A stretch of DNA of 64,000 bases from Holdemania massiliensis AP2 (GTDB taxonomy: Bacteria; Bacillota_I; Bacilli_A; Erysipelotrichales; Erysipelotrichaceae), in assembly GCF_000327285.1 (NCBI RefSeq), contig NZ_HE998569.1:1-64000 (forward strand), given 5' to 3'. The position numbers and the translations under genes are program-made. Shown here piece after piece: positions 1 through 9,309 of the stretch. Each line of letters starts with the position of its first letter. The stretch's first letter is position 1. The notes under the pieces were generated by a model. That model did not search any database. It was not told the DNA's origin and saw only the letters and a list, made by a program, of their open reading frames with translations.

Positions 1-7
1 AAAAAAA

Positions 8-26
8 ACTGGACAGAACGTCCAGT
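8..26 (-). terminator. Rho-independent terminator after the DegV gene
   Basis: A 7-bp hairpin (arms 8-14 and 20-26) is preceded on the plus strand by a run of eight A. Read on the minus strand it is a stem followed by a U-tract, downstream of the DegV stop at 112. Confidence 0.7.
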
Positions 27-111
27 CACAGAATAAACAAAAATCCGCTGATCTTTTTTAGAATTCTTTTTAGCGTACAGAAACCTAAAGAAGATCTCAA
101 CAAGAAAGAAA

Positions 112-972
112 TCAGGCCGCTTCTCTGCGGAAGCCGGTGATGCCCATCGCCCCTTTGCCGCCATGCACGGTCATGACCGCGCCCAATTCAAACACTAGGA
201 CCTCCTGGAAACCATCGTTCAGCACACGCTGCCGCAGTTTTTCCAGCAGATCCGGATCTGCTCCTTTGGCATAGATGATCAGCGCTAAAGTGCGGTCCAG
301 CGGTTCTTCGCTGAGGAAATCCTCAACCAGCTGAGAAGCCGCTTTTTTCATCGTGCCGTAATATTTTTTCGTATTGATCAGCTCGCCCTTGAGAATGTCA
401 ATCCGCGGCTTGATCCTTAACAAAGAAGCTCCTAATGCCGCCGCATTGCTGACACGGCCGCCGGCCGCCAGAAAATCCAGCTTTTCCGGGATGAACAAGG
501 TTTTAATCCGCGGCACCCACTTGCGGATTTCATCCGCCAGCTCTGCGGCGCTCCATTGCGGATTGCGGGTATGCAGCTCCACGGCTTTCAGCGTCAGTAA
601 GCCGAAACCGCCGGAAACGTTCAGACAGTCGATCAGATGGATGCGTTTTTCATCGCAGTCCTGCAAACTGATCGTCGCGTTTTGAAACGAACAGGAACAT
701 GCTGAGGAATATCCGATATGGACGATTTCCACTTCCGGATCTTCTAGCAGCCGGTTAAAAAACTGACTGTATTGATAAGGACTGATCGCGCAGGTCTTTG
801 GGATCTGCCGCGTAGAATCGTAGAAATCATAAATTTCCTGAATCGGAAGCTCACCGTCAAGCACAGTCCGATCGGGAAAATTGACGCTGAAAGGTACCAT
901 CGGAACATTAAACTTTTCCAGCATGGAAACCGGGATGTCAGAACAGCTCTCAGTTGTAATGATTGTTTTCAT
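112..972 (-). CDS. DegV family fatty-acid-binding protein (FakB-like)
   Basis: The 286-residue product matches the usual DegV/FakB length. It begins with the TTESCSDIP segment typical of the family, in which the serine and threonine near the N-terminus contact the fatty acid carboxylate. FakB proteins present exogenous fatty acids to the kinase FakA for incorporation into phospholipid; that role is inferred from the family and no fakA is nearby. I chose the ATG at 972 because a G-rich ribosome site lies about 8 bases upstream; an in-frame GTG at 987 would add five residues but sits on that site. The gene is monocistronic, with its own promoter at 1052-1080 and terminator at 8-26. Confidence 0.9.
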   Translation of the reverse strand: MKTIITTESCSDIPVSMLEKFNVPMVPFSVNFPDRTVLDGELPIQEIYDFYDSTRQIPKTCAISPYQYSQFFNRLLEDPEVEIVHIGYSSACSCSFQNATISLQDCDEKRIHLIDCLNVSGGFGLLTLKAVELHTRNPQWSAAELADEIRKWVPRIKTLFIPEKLDFLAAGGRVSNAAALGASLLRIKPRIDILKGELINTKKYYGTMKKAASQLVEDFLSEEPLDRTLALIIYAKGADPDLLEKLRQRVLNDGFQEVLVFELGAVMTVHGGKGAMGITGFRREAA

Positions 973-1051
973 CAAAAAGCCCCCCACTTATTATCAACTC
1001 TGATTCTTCTGGTTTACAAAGTTAGAACATCTAATTAAGGGAAACCAGACA

Positions 1052-1080
1052 TCTATAATGTACCGTGAACATCGTGTCAA
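1052..1080 (-). promoter_or_regulatory. Sigma-A-type promoter of the DegV gene
   Basis: Read on the minus strand there is TTGACA (1075-1080), a 17-base spacer and TATAGA (1052-1057), about 80 bases before the DegV start. Box match and spacing are near consensus. Confidence 0.75.
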
Positions 1081-1131
1081 GTAAAGTCTTCTTTTGGAAA
1101 AAAACAAAAAGAATTTCATTGATAAAAGAAA

Positions 1132-1161
1132 AGACCACACATTTTTTAATTTGTGTAGTCT
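1132..1161 (-). terminator. Terminator after the MATE gene
   Basis: Ten-base arms (1132-1141 and 1152-1161) form a hairpin with one G-U-type mismatch. On the minus strand it is followed by a T-rich tail, 70 bases after the MATE stop. Confidence 0.7.
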
Positions 1162-1234
1162 AAGAATGTGAACAACTTATGAAAATTTTCGATGCGTCTG
1201 AACCGCGATGCGAAATTTCCTGTGGTTTTTACGC

Positions 1235-2605
1235 TCAGGCTTCTGCAGGCTGAAGATTCAGCTTGGTTTTCATCAGCTTGCGGTAAGCATAAATAAAACA
1301 GAGAAGATGAACCGCAAAGGTCAGAATCCAGGAGATAGGATAGGAAATATACAAACTGAACAAAGTATGCTCGATCTGGAAAAAGGTGAAGATCCACAAG
1401 ACGCGGAAGGCACAGGCCCCGGTCAGAGAGACCAGCATCGGCATGATGGAATAGCCCAGACCGCGGATGCTTCCGCAGCAGACGTCCATCAGACCGCAGA
1501 AAAAATAGGAAGCGCTGACAATCGAAAGCCGGACTAAACCAAAATCCACAACCGCCGGATCCGAAGAATAGATCGAAAGCAGCGGCCGGCCGAGCAGGTA
1601 GGCACCCTGACCTAAAACTAAACCGATCACTGTGACAATGCCCAGGCAGTAAAACAGGATTTTCTTGATCCGCGCGGTATTGCCGGCGCCCAGGTTTTGT
1701 CTGGTGAAGCTGAGCGAGGTTTGATAGATCGCGTTCATCGCCGTATAGACAAAGCCTTCGATGTTGCTGGCGGCCGTGTTGCCGGCCATGACGACGGAAC
1801 CGAAGGAATTGATGGAGGACTGGATCAGGACGTTCGATATGCTGAAAACAATTCCCTGCAGTCCGGCCGGAATTCCAATCCGCAGCATTTCCTTCACTTT
1901 GCCGGCATGCAGCCGGATCTTGTTTTTGTGCAGCTGACACATCCCATCCATTTTTAACAGACACATCAAGATCAGCACGGCTGAAATCACCTGAGAAATG
2001 ACGGTGGCGACGGCGACCCCAGCTACGCCCATGTTGAAGACAATGACAAAGAACAAGTTGAAAATCACATTGACCACGCCGGCCGCGGTCAAAAAATACA
2101 GCGGCCGTTTGGTATCGCCAATCGCCCGCAGAATCGCTGCGCCGAAGTTGTAGATCATAAACGCCGGCATGCCGAGGAAATAAATCCGCATATACAGAAC
2201 GGAATGCGTGATGACGTCGGCCGGAGTGCCCATCAGTTCCAACAACGGCTTGGCAAACAGGACCCCGACAAAAATCATCAAAATTCCGCCGATGATTGAA
2301 ATGGCAATGGATGTATGAACTGTGTCTTCACAGTTCTGCCAGTCGCGGGCTCCGCAATACCGGGCGACCATGACGTTGGTGCCGATTGAAATTCCGATAA
2401 ACAGATTGACTAATAGATTGATCAGAGCACTGGTTGAGCCAACGGCTGCCAAGGCATGGCTGCCGGTAAACTTTCCAACAACGACGATATCTGCGGCATT
2501 AAACAGAAGCTGTAGCACCCCTGATAAAATCAGCGGAAAGGCGTAGATGAGGATGCGGCTGAACAGCGGACCGTTGACCATATCCACGGCATAAGATTTT
2601 TTCAC
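1235..2605 (-). CDS. MATE family multidrug/cation efflux transporter
   Basis: The 456-residue product is a polytopic membrane protein with about twelve hydrophobic helices and the two-lobed MatE layout. The N-terminal motif GVLQLLFNAADIVVVGKFTG is characteristic of this family. MATE pumps export cationic drugs or metabolites in exchange for Na+ or H+; the substrate here is unknown. I start at the GTG at 2605 (protein VKKSYAVDM..., read as Met), which is preceded by an AAGGGGG site. The open frame runs further upstream to 2968, but that extension is not like the family. It is a single gene with its own terminator at 1132-1161. Confidence 0.9.
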   Translation of the reverse strand: MKKSYAVDMVNGPLFSRILIYAFPLILSGVLQLLFNAADIVVVGKFTGSHALAAVGSTSALINLLVNLFIGISIGTNVMVARYCGARDWQNCEDTVHTSIAISIIGGILMIFVGVLFAKPLLELMGTPADVITHSVLYMRIYFLGMPAFMIYNFGAAILRAIGDTKRPLYFLTAAGVVNVIFNLFFVIVFNMGVAGVAVATVISQVISAVLILMCLLKMDGMCQLHKNKIRLHAGKVKEMLRIGIPAGLQGIVFSISNVLIQSSINSFGSVVMAGNTAASNIEGFVYTAMNAIYQTSLSFTRQNLGAGNTARIKKILFYCLGIVTVIGLVLGQGAYLLGRPLLSIYSSDPAVVDFGLVRLSIVSASYFFCGLMDVCCGSIRGLGYSIMPMLVSLTGACAFRVLWIFTFFQIEHTLFSLYISYPISWILTFAVHLLCFIYAYRKLMKTKLNLQPAEA

Positions 2606-2852
2606 AGTAAAAAGTTCCCCCTTAAGTCTCGAAAGTATTATACGCCCCTGTCCGGGAATTTCAAGCAAAGAAAAACGGCGGCCTGTCTTCTGCTTTATTT
2701 CCTGGGAAATTCCGACAAACAGGCCCGCGTTCACAGAATTCTGCACCCCTGATTTTTCCAAATTGAAAAGAGAAATCGAAACTGATTTAGGAAAATGGGG
2801 AAATGACAGGAAATTTTCATGATGAGCGTGAAGGATTTCTCTTTCTGCATGA

Positions 2853-3023
2853 TATAATCTTTTCAAGATAGATACTTGGCATGGTACTGAGAAAAACCAA
2901 GACCGCCCGATTGGCAAGACGATCAACGGTTCGGCGGTCACCGCCTGTTTGACCAGTAATCTGCCCATGCATCCGCACGCTGTTTTGTATCTGGATGAGA
3001 TCAGCGCGCAGAAGATTCATTGA
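2853..3023 (+). other. Possible gene remnant without a start codon
   Basis: This plus-strand frame is open for 56 codons between a TGA at 2850-2852 and a TGA at 3021-3023. It reads like real protein (GKTINGSAVTACLTSNLPMH, then LYLDEISAQKIH) but has no ATG, GTG or TTG start near its beginning. It is followed directly by the hairpin at 3037-3080. It may be the tail of a lost gene. A chance TATAAT lies at 2853-2858. I do not recognise the protein. Confidence 0.3.
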
Positions 3024-3036
3024 AGATCCAATCAAG

Positions 3037-3080
3037 AAAAACGATCCTTCCGTCAGTGTTTCTGACAAAGGATCGTTTTT
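3037..3080. terminator. Strong bidirectional terminator hairpin
   Basis: Perfect 13-base arms (3037-3049 and 3068-3080) end in five A on the left and five T on the right. A further GTCAG/CTGAC pairing sits inside. It can stop minus-strand transcription from the 3190-7330 cassette and any plus-strand transcript from 2853-3023. Confidence 0.85.
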
Positions 3081-3189
3081 CCTTTTTAGAAGATGGACCA
3101 GGCCGGAGCCGGAATGAACATCTATCCTTCAGCTTATCCGTCTGAGCGGAAACGTTTGAGAATCAGCGCTTTTACAATCTGAATTGTCG

Positions 3190-4776
3190 TCATTTTTCAG
3201 TCCCATAGATGCAGATTTGATCGCGGCCCTGTTGTTTTGCCTGATACAGCGCCTGATCGCTGCGCTGCATTAATTGATCCACGGAAAGCTGCGGATCATC
3301 GGTTTGGGCAATACCGATGCTGGCGGTCAGATGCGGCAATTCTGAATGCGAGCGGCATTGTTCGCTCATTTCCCTGAGGAAAATCTCAGCTCGGTGCTTC
3401 AAATCGTTCAATTCCCAATTCCCCAGATATAAAATCAGAAACTCATCCCCTCCCAGCCGTGTCAATACAGCGTCCGGGAAACATTGCTTCAATAAGTCTG
3501 AGGTCAGGATCAGCGCTTCGTCGCCGGCCTGATGTCCCTGGGTATCATTGAGCAGCTTAAAATAATCCAGATCCACATAAATCAGACTGACCCGCTGATC
3601 ACCTCGTTCCTTAGCCAAAATCTCATAGAAATGCCGGCGGTTGAACAATCCGGTGAGAAAATCGGTATTGGAATTAAAGAGAATCTGCTGCTCCATCTGA
3701 CGCTGAGTTGTGATATCGCGGAAAATATACAGCTGTCCGGCCAGGTTCATGAATATATCATAGATCGGCTCTTTGCGGATTTCCAGCAGCCGCTCGCCTT
3801 TTTCATCCTGGATTGTCGCTTCCCGAAATTCTGAAGTTTCTGCGCCGTGCAGGTCGGGAAAAACCCGGGCCTGCCATTGACTGTAGTTTTGACCGAGGAT
3901 TTCATCCGGATGAACAGAGAAGTAATCCTCAAAGCGTTCATTGACATTGATGATCACATTATCACTGTTGACAACCAAAATGGAAAAGGGCATGCTGCGC
4001 AGAAGAATCGCCATCTCAGTTCCCATATTTTCCAGATCTGTGACGTCATGCGCGATACCGACGGTTCCCATCGGTTCTCCGTCCTCATCCAAAATCGGCG
4101 TTTTGTAGGTCTTGAACTGGCGCAGTCCATGTTTGCTTTTGACTTTTTCATCAAACAGACAGGTTTTGCGGGCCTTCAGCACCATTTCTTCCGTTTCCAG
4201 ACAGACATACTCGCCTTTCTCATATTCTTCCTGCTTCAGATCCCAGATGTAATAATGACCTCGGCCGATGACATCCTCTTTTGTCTTGCCGACAGCGTGG
4301 CAGAAGGCGTCGTTGACGTTGAGATGGACGCCGCGGATATCCTTAAACCAGACAAGATCCGGAATACTGTTGATTGTTGATTCCAGATAATTGTTTGTCA
4401 GCCACAGCTCTTTTTGGGTTTTCAGCGAATCCAGCCAGCGCTGAAAGGTCTGTGTGATTAAAGGCTGAGGCATCGGTGTGCGCCATATATCATCACAGAG
4501 CCGGCACAGCGTTGTCCAGATGGGGGCATCCGCTGAAGCCCCGGTGCAGACGATCAGCAGGGTTTGGCTGCCGCAGCGCTTACGCAGCGCGGCCAGATCT
4601 TCCAGCGGCGGTTCATCCAGAACCAGCATGTCGATCTTTGCCAGCGGCTGATCCGCGAGCTCAGGAGTGGTTTTTAATTCCAATTCAAAGCGCTGAGGCG
4701 TCAGCGCCAGAGACATCGCGCGTTCCCATGCGGGACTTGAACTGATGATCAGAACTTGTAATTTACAATGAAACAT
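3190..4776 (-). CDS. PAS-domain diguanylate cyclase
   Basis: The 528-residue protein has a poorly conserved N-terminal region (about 1-125), two PAS-like domains (roughly 135-260 and 265-375) and a C-terminal GGDEF domain with an intact RLGGDEF active-site loop. It should make c-di-GMP from two GTP. The usual RxxD inhibitory site before GGDEF is absent, since the equivalent segment reads FPDA, so product inhibition is probably lost. No membrane helix is evident. The ATG at 4776 has AAGGAGG nine bases upstream and lies 14 bases inside the preceding gene, which indicates translational coupling to the FIST-EAL protein. The two products may act as an opposing pair. Confidence 0.9.
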   Translation of the reverse strand: MFHCKLQVLIISSSPAWERAMSLALTPQRFELELKTTPELADQPLAKIDMLVLDEPPLEDLAALRKRCGSQTLLIVCTGASADAPIWTTLCRLCDDIWRTPMPQPLITQTFQRWLDSLKTQKELWLTNNYLESTINSIPDLVWFKDIRGVHLNVNDAFCHAVGKTKEDVIGRGHYYIWDLKQEEYEKGEYVCLETEEMVLKARKTCLFDEKVKSKHGLRQFKTYKTPILDEDGEPMGTVGIAHDVTDLENMGTEMAILLRSMPFSILVVNSDNVIINVNERFEDYFSVHPDEILGQNYSQWQARVFPDLHGAETSEFREATIQDEKGERLLEIRKEPIYDIFMNLAGQLYIFRDITTQRQMEQQILFNSNTDFLTGLFNRRHFYEILAKERGDQRVSLIYVDLDYFKLLNDTQGHQAGDEALILTSDLLKQCFPDAVLTRLGGDEFLILYLGNWELNDLKHRAEIFLREMSEQCRSHSELPHLTASIGIAQTDDPQLSVDQLMQRSDQALYQAKQQGRDQICIYGTEK

Positions 4777-7330
4777 CGCGGGATCCTCCTTGCTGCGCCG
4801 CAGCGTCAATACCGGACAGAGCCAGCTGATCAAAGCCGGCAGGTTTATAGAAATAGAAGCCCTGAGAATATTGAATGCCGTAATCCAGAATGTGACTCTG
4901 GATGGCTTTGTTTTCCACAAACTCAGCGACGATCTTCATGTTGAATTCACGGCCCAGAACGGTGATCGCCCGCAGCAGTTTGCGGTGAGTTTCGCTTTGA
5001 TGCAGATGACGGATGATCTCACCGTCTATTTTAAGATAATCCGGATTGAGTTCCATCAGCTGCAGGAAATTGGAATACCCGGAGCCGAAGTCATCAATCG
5101 CGATCTGAACGCCGTATTGACGGATTTTATGGATGAAGCGGCGGAGTGTTTCCACATCGCGGAAAGGTTCATCCTCCAGAATTTCCAGAATGAAGTGTTC
5201 CGGGTGAGCGGCTTTTTCCAGCTGCTCGAAAATCAGCTGCTGCATTTTCTGAGAATTGATATCGTAAGCGGAGAAGTTCAGTGAAACACTTTCACCACGC
5301 CCGGCAAACAGGGAGAATACCCGTTCATACATCCGTTCGCTGAGATAGGAATACAGATGATATTTTTTCGCTGTATCCATAAAGAACGCCGGTGCATAGA
5401 CCGTGCCGTCCACGTCGATGATCCGCATCAAGGCTTCATAATGGCTGATCGACTGGGTTTGATTATCCCGAATTCCCTGAAAGTAGGGGACAACGCCGTC
5501 ATTTTCCAGAGCTCGGGTCAGAACGTCGATGATTTTGAATTCTTCAATGCTGCTGAGCGGTTCGTCGGCTTCGTGATCGCAGATCAGAAAGGAAGTCTGA
5601 CGATGCCGGTTGGCATGAAGGGTATTCAAGGCCCGCTCCACCATGTCCTGCTGATGGAGCACGACGACAAAACGGCAGAGAACCGTTTTTTGGATATCGT
5701 GAATTTTGATGAATTGAAACTTATCAAAGAGCGCGTGAACAAGGCTCAGAAACTGATCTTCACTCATGGCCGGACCGGCCGCGGCAAACAGCGTTTCTTC
5801 ATTGAGCAGATAGCTGGTCAGTCCCTGATCCTGTACGAGGGTGCGTAGAAAGGTCTGAATCTGATCGGCAGCTTGTCCCAGCAAGGCTAAATATTGATCC
5901 TGCCCGAGCTGTGAGCGAATCGCTTCCGCGTTTTCAATTTGAATCATGACCAGCTTGTCATACGAGCGAAGCTTGTTTTCTTCCTTATATTTAATGTAAT
6001 TACCCAGTCCGGTATGAACGTCCACCATCAGCTTTTCCTGAAAGCCCTGCTGCTTTTTCAGCAGTTCTCCCATCAGATATTCGTTTTTCCGCGTCACAGC
6101 CTCACGCTGTTTTTTCAGAACATAATTCAGCAGATCCTGGGTGTCATCCGCAATTTCGCCCAGGTCGTCAAAGACACGGCTGTCAGGCCGGAGATAAACC
6201 TGATTTTCCGCGGTGCCGACTAGGCAGCAGGCCCCGTTGAGAAATTCGTTGACGCCGTTAAGATTGGAAATTTCACCGAGGATGAAGGCGCCGCAGACTC
6301 CGTAACCACGGAAGGGACTAAGTTCCCATTCCGCGCAATTGTGCAGATAAAGACGGCGGAACAGACAATCGTAAACAAACAGGTTTTCAATTGGGATATC
6401 GCTGATCGTGGAGCAGATCTCATAACAGCGCTGAATGCAGGCGGTGGGACTGGTATAGCCGATCCGAAATTCGGTGTTGACCGGAATCTGACTGAAATAC
6501 TGGCTGATCCGTCCCGCCGACGCATCATATTTCAGCATCCGGCTGGCTCCGTGATGATTTTCCAAGATCATCGGGAAGCGAACGATTTCATCATTCTCGG
6601 CAATTTCCTGCCAGCTGCTGTAACCGGCGGCCTGTTCAATGCCAAGCTGTTCGCGCAGCCAGGCCTCAGCAGGAATTCCGTCGACGCTGTCCCAATAAGA
6701 ACCATCGCAGCCGGTCAGCCTATATTTTTCACTGACCGGTTCATGCGAAATATTGACCTCATTGTAAACCGTCAGCGCGCTGCCGCCGATAGCCGCCGCG
6801 ACAATTGCCTGATCCAGTACGCCGCTGCCGTTAAAAACATAAGAAGTGACATTCAGCGGCAGGATGTCGCCGGCAATTCCGCCGACCAGCTTGGTTGTGG
6901 AATTGGAATGGTTAAACGCTTCAATACAGGCATGAATATCGTAATAATGATCAGAACAAAGCACATGCATGAGTTGGGCTTCGGCGCGGTTGGCGAACGC
7001 CGCGAGTTCACGTCCGATTTCAGCCGCTGATTTATTTTTCCACGTGAAAAACGCCGTCTGAAAATGCGCCTTTTCATAGTCGTCGATTAAGACTAAAGTT
7101 TGATCTGAATATTGCTGATCCTGGAAAATGACTCCACTGGCGCTGCAGCCGATGATCTGAGCCTGCGGAAACTGAGCCTGCAGCGTCCGGGCCAGCTGGG
7201 CGGCTTCTTTGCGGCTGGCAATCGCTGTATAAATCCGGATCAGATAAGGCACAGTGCAGTCCAGCGCTTGTTCTTCAATCAGCGCTTTCAAAGAGACTTC
7301 GTCTTTGTATAAAAAGCTGACAGTTCGCAT
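4763..7330 (-). CDS. FIST sensor with degenerate GGDEF and active EAL domain (c-di-GMP phosphodiesterase)
   Basis: This 855-residue protein has FIST N (about 1-205) and FIST C (about 225-370), proposed small-ligand sensors. These are followed by a GGDEF-like domain without a recognisable GGDEF loop (about 430-590) and a C-terminal EAL domain (about 605-840). The EAL catalytic set is present: YEALMR, LNFS, EILEDE, IDDFGSGYS, LKIDG and AEFVEN. The protein should therefore degrade c-di-GMP, perhaps in response to an amino-acid-like ligand bound by FIST; the ligand is my inference from the family. It is the first gene of a two-gene operon with the overlapping cyclase at 3190-4776. Confidence 0.9.
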   Translation of the reverse strand: MRTVSFLYKDEVSLKALIEEQALDCTVPYLIRIYTAIASRKEAAQLARTLQAQFPQAQIIGCSASGVIFQDQQYSDQTLVLIDDYEKAHFQTAFFTWKNKSAAEIGRELAAFANRAEAQLMHVLCSDHYYDIHACIEAFNHSNSTTKLVGGIAGDILPLNVTSYVFNGSGVLDQAIVAAAIGGSALTVYNEVNISHEPVSEKYRLTGCDGSYWDSVDGIPAEAWLREQLGIEQAAGYSSWQEIAENDEIVRFPMILENHHGASRMLKYDASAGRISQYFSQIPVNTEFRIGYTSPTACIQRCYEICSTISDIPIENLFVYDCLFRRLYLHNCAEWELSPFRGYGVCGAFILGEISNLNGVNEFLNGACCLVGTAENQVYLRPDSRVFDDLGEIADDTQDLLNYVLKKQREAVTRKNEYLMGELLKKQQGFQEKLMVDVHTGLGNYIKYKEENKLRSYDKLVMIQIENAEAIRSQLGQDQYLALLGQAADQIQTFLRTLVQDQGLTSYLLNEETLFAAAGPAMSEDQFLSLVHALFDKFQFIKIHDIQKTVLCRFVVVLHQQDMVERALNTLHANRHRQTSFLICDHEADEPLSSIEEFKIIDVLTRALENDGVVPYFQGIRDNQTQSISHYEALMRIIDVDGTVYAPAFFMDTAKKYHLYSYLSERMYERVFSLFAGRGESVSLNFSAYDINSQKMQQLIFEQLEKAAHPEHFILEILEDEPFRDVETLRRFIHKIRQYGVQIAIDDFGSGYSNFLQLMELNPDYLKIDGEIIRHLHQSETHRKLLRAITVLGREFNMKIVAEFVENKAIQSHILDYGIQYSQGFYFYKPAGFDQLALSGIDAAAQQGGSRDVSL

Positions 7331-7622
7331 CGCCCATGCCTTCTTTCTTCTTCAGGATATTTCGGGATTGAAAATTTCAAATTAAAATGTTCATTTCTAA
7401 ACTAAATACTAGCACACTCAGGGCTAAAAAACAAATCCCAAGCCGGCTGAATGACAGCTTCTTGTCCCGATTTTCCTGGATGATACCGAAGGACTGACCA
7501 TAAGTCCGTGATCCCTGAAAAAACAGCTGTGTTTTAACGCCGATCTTTATATAGAACAGAGATCATGTCTTTCTTGACAACATTACTATATAGGAATATC
7601 CTTTGAGGTAAGGAGATGAATC
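7331..7622. promoter_or_regulatory. Divergent intergenic region with marR promoter
   Basis: Between the minus-strand FIST gene and the plus-strand marR remnant lies TTGACA (7574-7579), a 17-base spacer and TATCCT (7597-7602), followed by AAGGAG before the ATG at 7623. A short imperfect palindrome around GGAATATCC near the -10 could be a MarR site. Nothing else was recognised. Confidence 0.55.
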
Positions 7623-8063
7623 ATGAAAACATACGGAGGATTTCTGATATCGCAGATTCGTCAGCTCAGCGGCCGTACCTTTGAAAAAATATTAAAGGAA
7701 AAAGGCATCGACGCCTTTAACGGGCCGCAGGGCAGAATTTTGTATGTACTGTGGGAATAAGGCGAGTTATCGATTACCGATATTGCCCGGCTGACTTCGT
7801 TGGCCAATACGACGCTGACGGGAATGCTGGATCGGATGGAGGCGCAGGGTCTAGTTGTCCGGATTCCCGATCAGCACAACCGCCGCCGGATTCTAATTCA
7901 GCTGACGCCCAAAGCGAGGCGGCTGCAGGATGCGTATGATGAAGTATCGGAAAAAAACAACGCAATCTTTTATGCCGGGTTTACCCAATTAGAGATTCAG
8001 CAATTTGAAGCGATGTTAAAACGGATTCTGCAAAACTATGAGGAGGAAAGCCAACATGAATGA
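7623..8063 (+). pseudogene. MarR family regulator interrupted by an in-frame TAA
   Basis: Reading from the ATG at 7623 gives a normal MarR N-terminus (MKTYGGFLISQIRQLSGRTF...). The frame meets TAA at 7758-7760 after the sequence LYVLWE and then continues without shift through GELSITDIARLTSLANTTLT, the recognition helix and the RRRILIQLTPKA wing to the stop at 8061. Across the stop the whole protein would be 146 residues, which is family length. One base change (TAA for GAA or CAA) explains the break. A TTG at 7800 could restart, but it would lose half the DNA-binding domain. The end overlaps the start of the nitroreductase gene by eight bases, so the two formed one operon. Confidence 0.85.
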
Positions 8064-8844
8064 AACGCTCAAAACACTGCAGTCCCTGCGCTCGATCCAT
8101 TGGCAGTTTAACGAAAAGCCGGTTTCCCGTGAGGATATTGAAACGATTGTTGAGCACAGCCTGCGTGCGGCCAATAGTGACAATCTGACCGATTATTCTG
8201 TCATTGCCGTAACGGATCCCGAAATTCTAAGCCAGCTTACGGAAGGGGAGTCCGGCGGCCAGGCCCTGACCTGTCTTGTCTATGCGATTGATCAGACGCG
8301 GATTATAAAATGTGCCGAAGCGTTAGGCTATGAGGAATATCAGCCCTGGCATCGGCTGTATAATTTCTTTATCATGATTGCAGATGTCTGTGCGGCCGCC
8401 CAGACAGCGGTCATCGCGGCCAAATCACTGGGCATGGATTCGCTGATGACCAATTTTTCGCATCGGCATAAGCCGCAGGAAATCATGAAGCTGCTGAATA
8501 TGCCGCAGGAATATTGCTTTCCTGTGATTCAGGTCGTGCTGGGCTATACCGACAAGGATCCTCAACAGACCCGCGGACGCCTGGCGATGAAGCATGTGCT
8601 GCATTATGACCGTTATGAACCTGCCTCGGAGGCGGAAGTTCAGGAAATGATTGCAGAGATGGATCTGGTTTATCCGGAATATATCGGCGGTCAGTATAAG
8701 CATGCCCTGGATTGGTACTTTAACGAATGGTTTATCGAATGGTATGATGAACAAGTCTATCAGGATTTATGTGATTGTCTGATTCATTCCAAACTGCTGT
8801 GTGAGCGGCCGGGATTCAGCGCTGAGGGCCTGATTCGGAAATAA
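8056..8844 (+). CDS. Nitroreductase family protein
   Basis: The 262-residue product has the nitroreductase fold signature. The N-terminal LRSIHWQFNEKPVSREDIE resembles the RRSxRxF FMN-binding start, the middle TAVIAAKSLGMDSLMTNFS is the conserved helix, and PVIQVVLGYTD is the closing strand. Such enzymes are FMN-dependent NAD(P)H oxidoreductases acting on nitro compounds, quinones or flavins. An extra C-terminal stretch of about 60 residues follows the core. The ATG at 8056 has AGGAGG just upstream and overlaps the end of the broken marR gene. With that regulator inactive, expression may be constitutive. Confidence 0.85.
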   Translation: MNETLKTLQSLRSIHWQFNEKPVSREDIETIVEHSLRAANSDNLTDYSVIAVTDPEILSQLTEGESGGQALTCLVYAIDQTRIIKCAEALGYEEYQPWHRLYNFFIMIADVCAAAQTAVIAAKSLGMDSLMTNFSHRHKPQEIMKLLNMPQEYCFPVIQVVLGYTDKDPQQTRGRLAMKHVLHYDRYEPASEAEVQEMIAEMDLVYPEYIGGQYKHALDWYFNEWFIEWYDEQVYQDLCDCLIHSKLLCERPGFSAEGLIRK

Positions 8845-9141
8845 CAGCTCATTTACATCTGTTATCATATAAAAAAGAATGAAAAGATAAGCAATAATTT
8901 ATATATTAAATAAAGATACGGATAAAGACATGTGCCTGTCAAGCAGTATAATTTAAACCTTTTTCTTTCAATGCAGCATCGGCTGATCGCTTAAAGTCAA
9001 TGTTGTTTAGGGGTTGTTCAGGGAACACTATGGAAATGCCCAGACTCGGATAATCTTAAACTATTAAAACAATATTGAACAAACGTAAGCATAGAATCAG
9101 CGGATTGCCAATACAAATGATTAATCTAGTCAATAAATAAT
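8845..9141. other. Intergenic stretch, nothing recognised
   Basis: No open frame with a convincing ribosome site is seen on either strand. The only structure is the tRNA terminator at its right edge. Confidence 0.5.
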
Positions 9142-9171
9142 AAAAAAATCTCTGCTGTTTTATAGCAGAGA
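9142..9171 (-). terminator. Terminator of tRNA-Leu(TAG)
   Basis: Eight-base arms (9149-9156 and 9164-9171) are preceded on the plus strand by seven A, so on the minus strand the hairpin ends in a U-tract just after the tRNA. Confidence 0.75.
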
Positions 9172-9186
9172 AGCTTTGAACTGAAA

Positions 9187-9270
<84 letters not shown>

Positions 9271-9280
9271 ATACTCAGAT

Positions 9281-9309
9281 ATTATAACAAGACTTCTGAA
9301 TTTTGACAA
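9281..9309 (-). promoter_or_regulatory. Promoter of tRNA-Leu(TAG)
   Basis: On the minus strand there is TTGTCA (9304-9309), a 17-base spacer and TATAAT (9281-9286), ending ten bases before the tRNA 5' end. Confidence 0.85.

Noticed and set aside
1146..1964. A 272-codon minus-strand frame inside the MATE gene
   Set aside because: It is a shifted shadow of the transporter with low-complexity His/Arg/Gln content and no start signal.
6341..7030. A 229-codon plus-strand frame opposite the FIST-EAL gene
   Set aside because: It is the antisense of a well-conserved domain protein and lacks a ribosome site.
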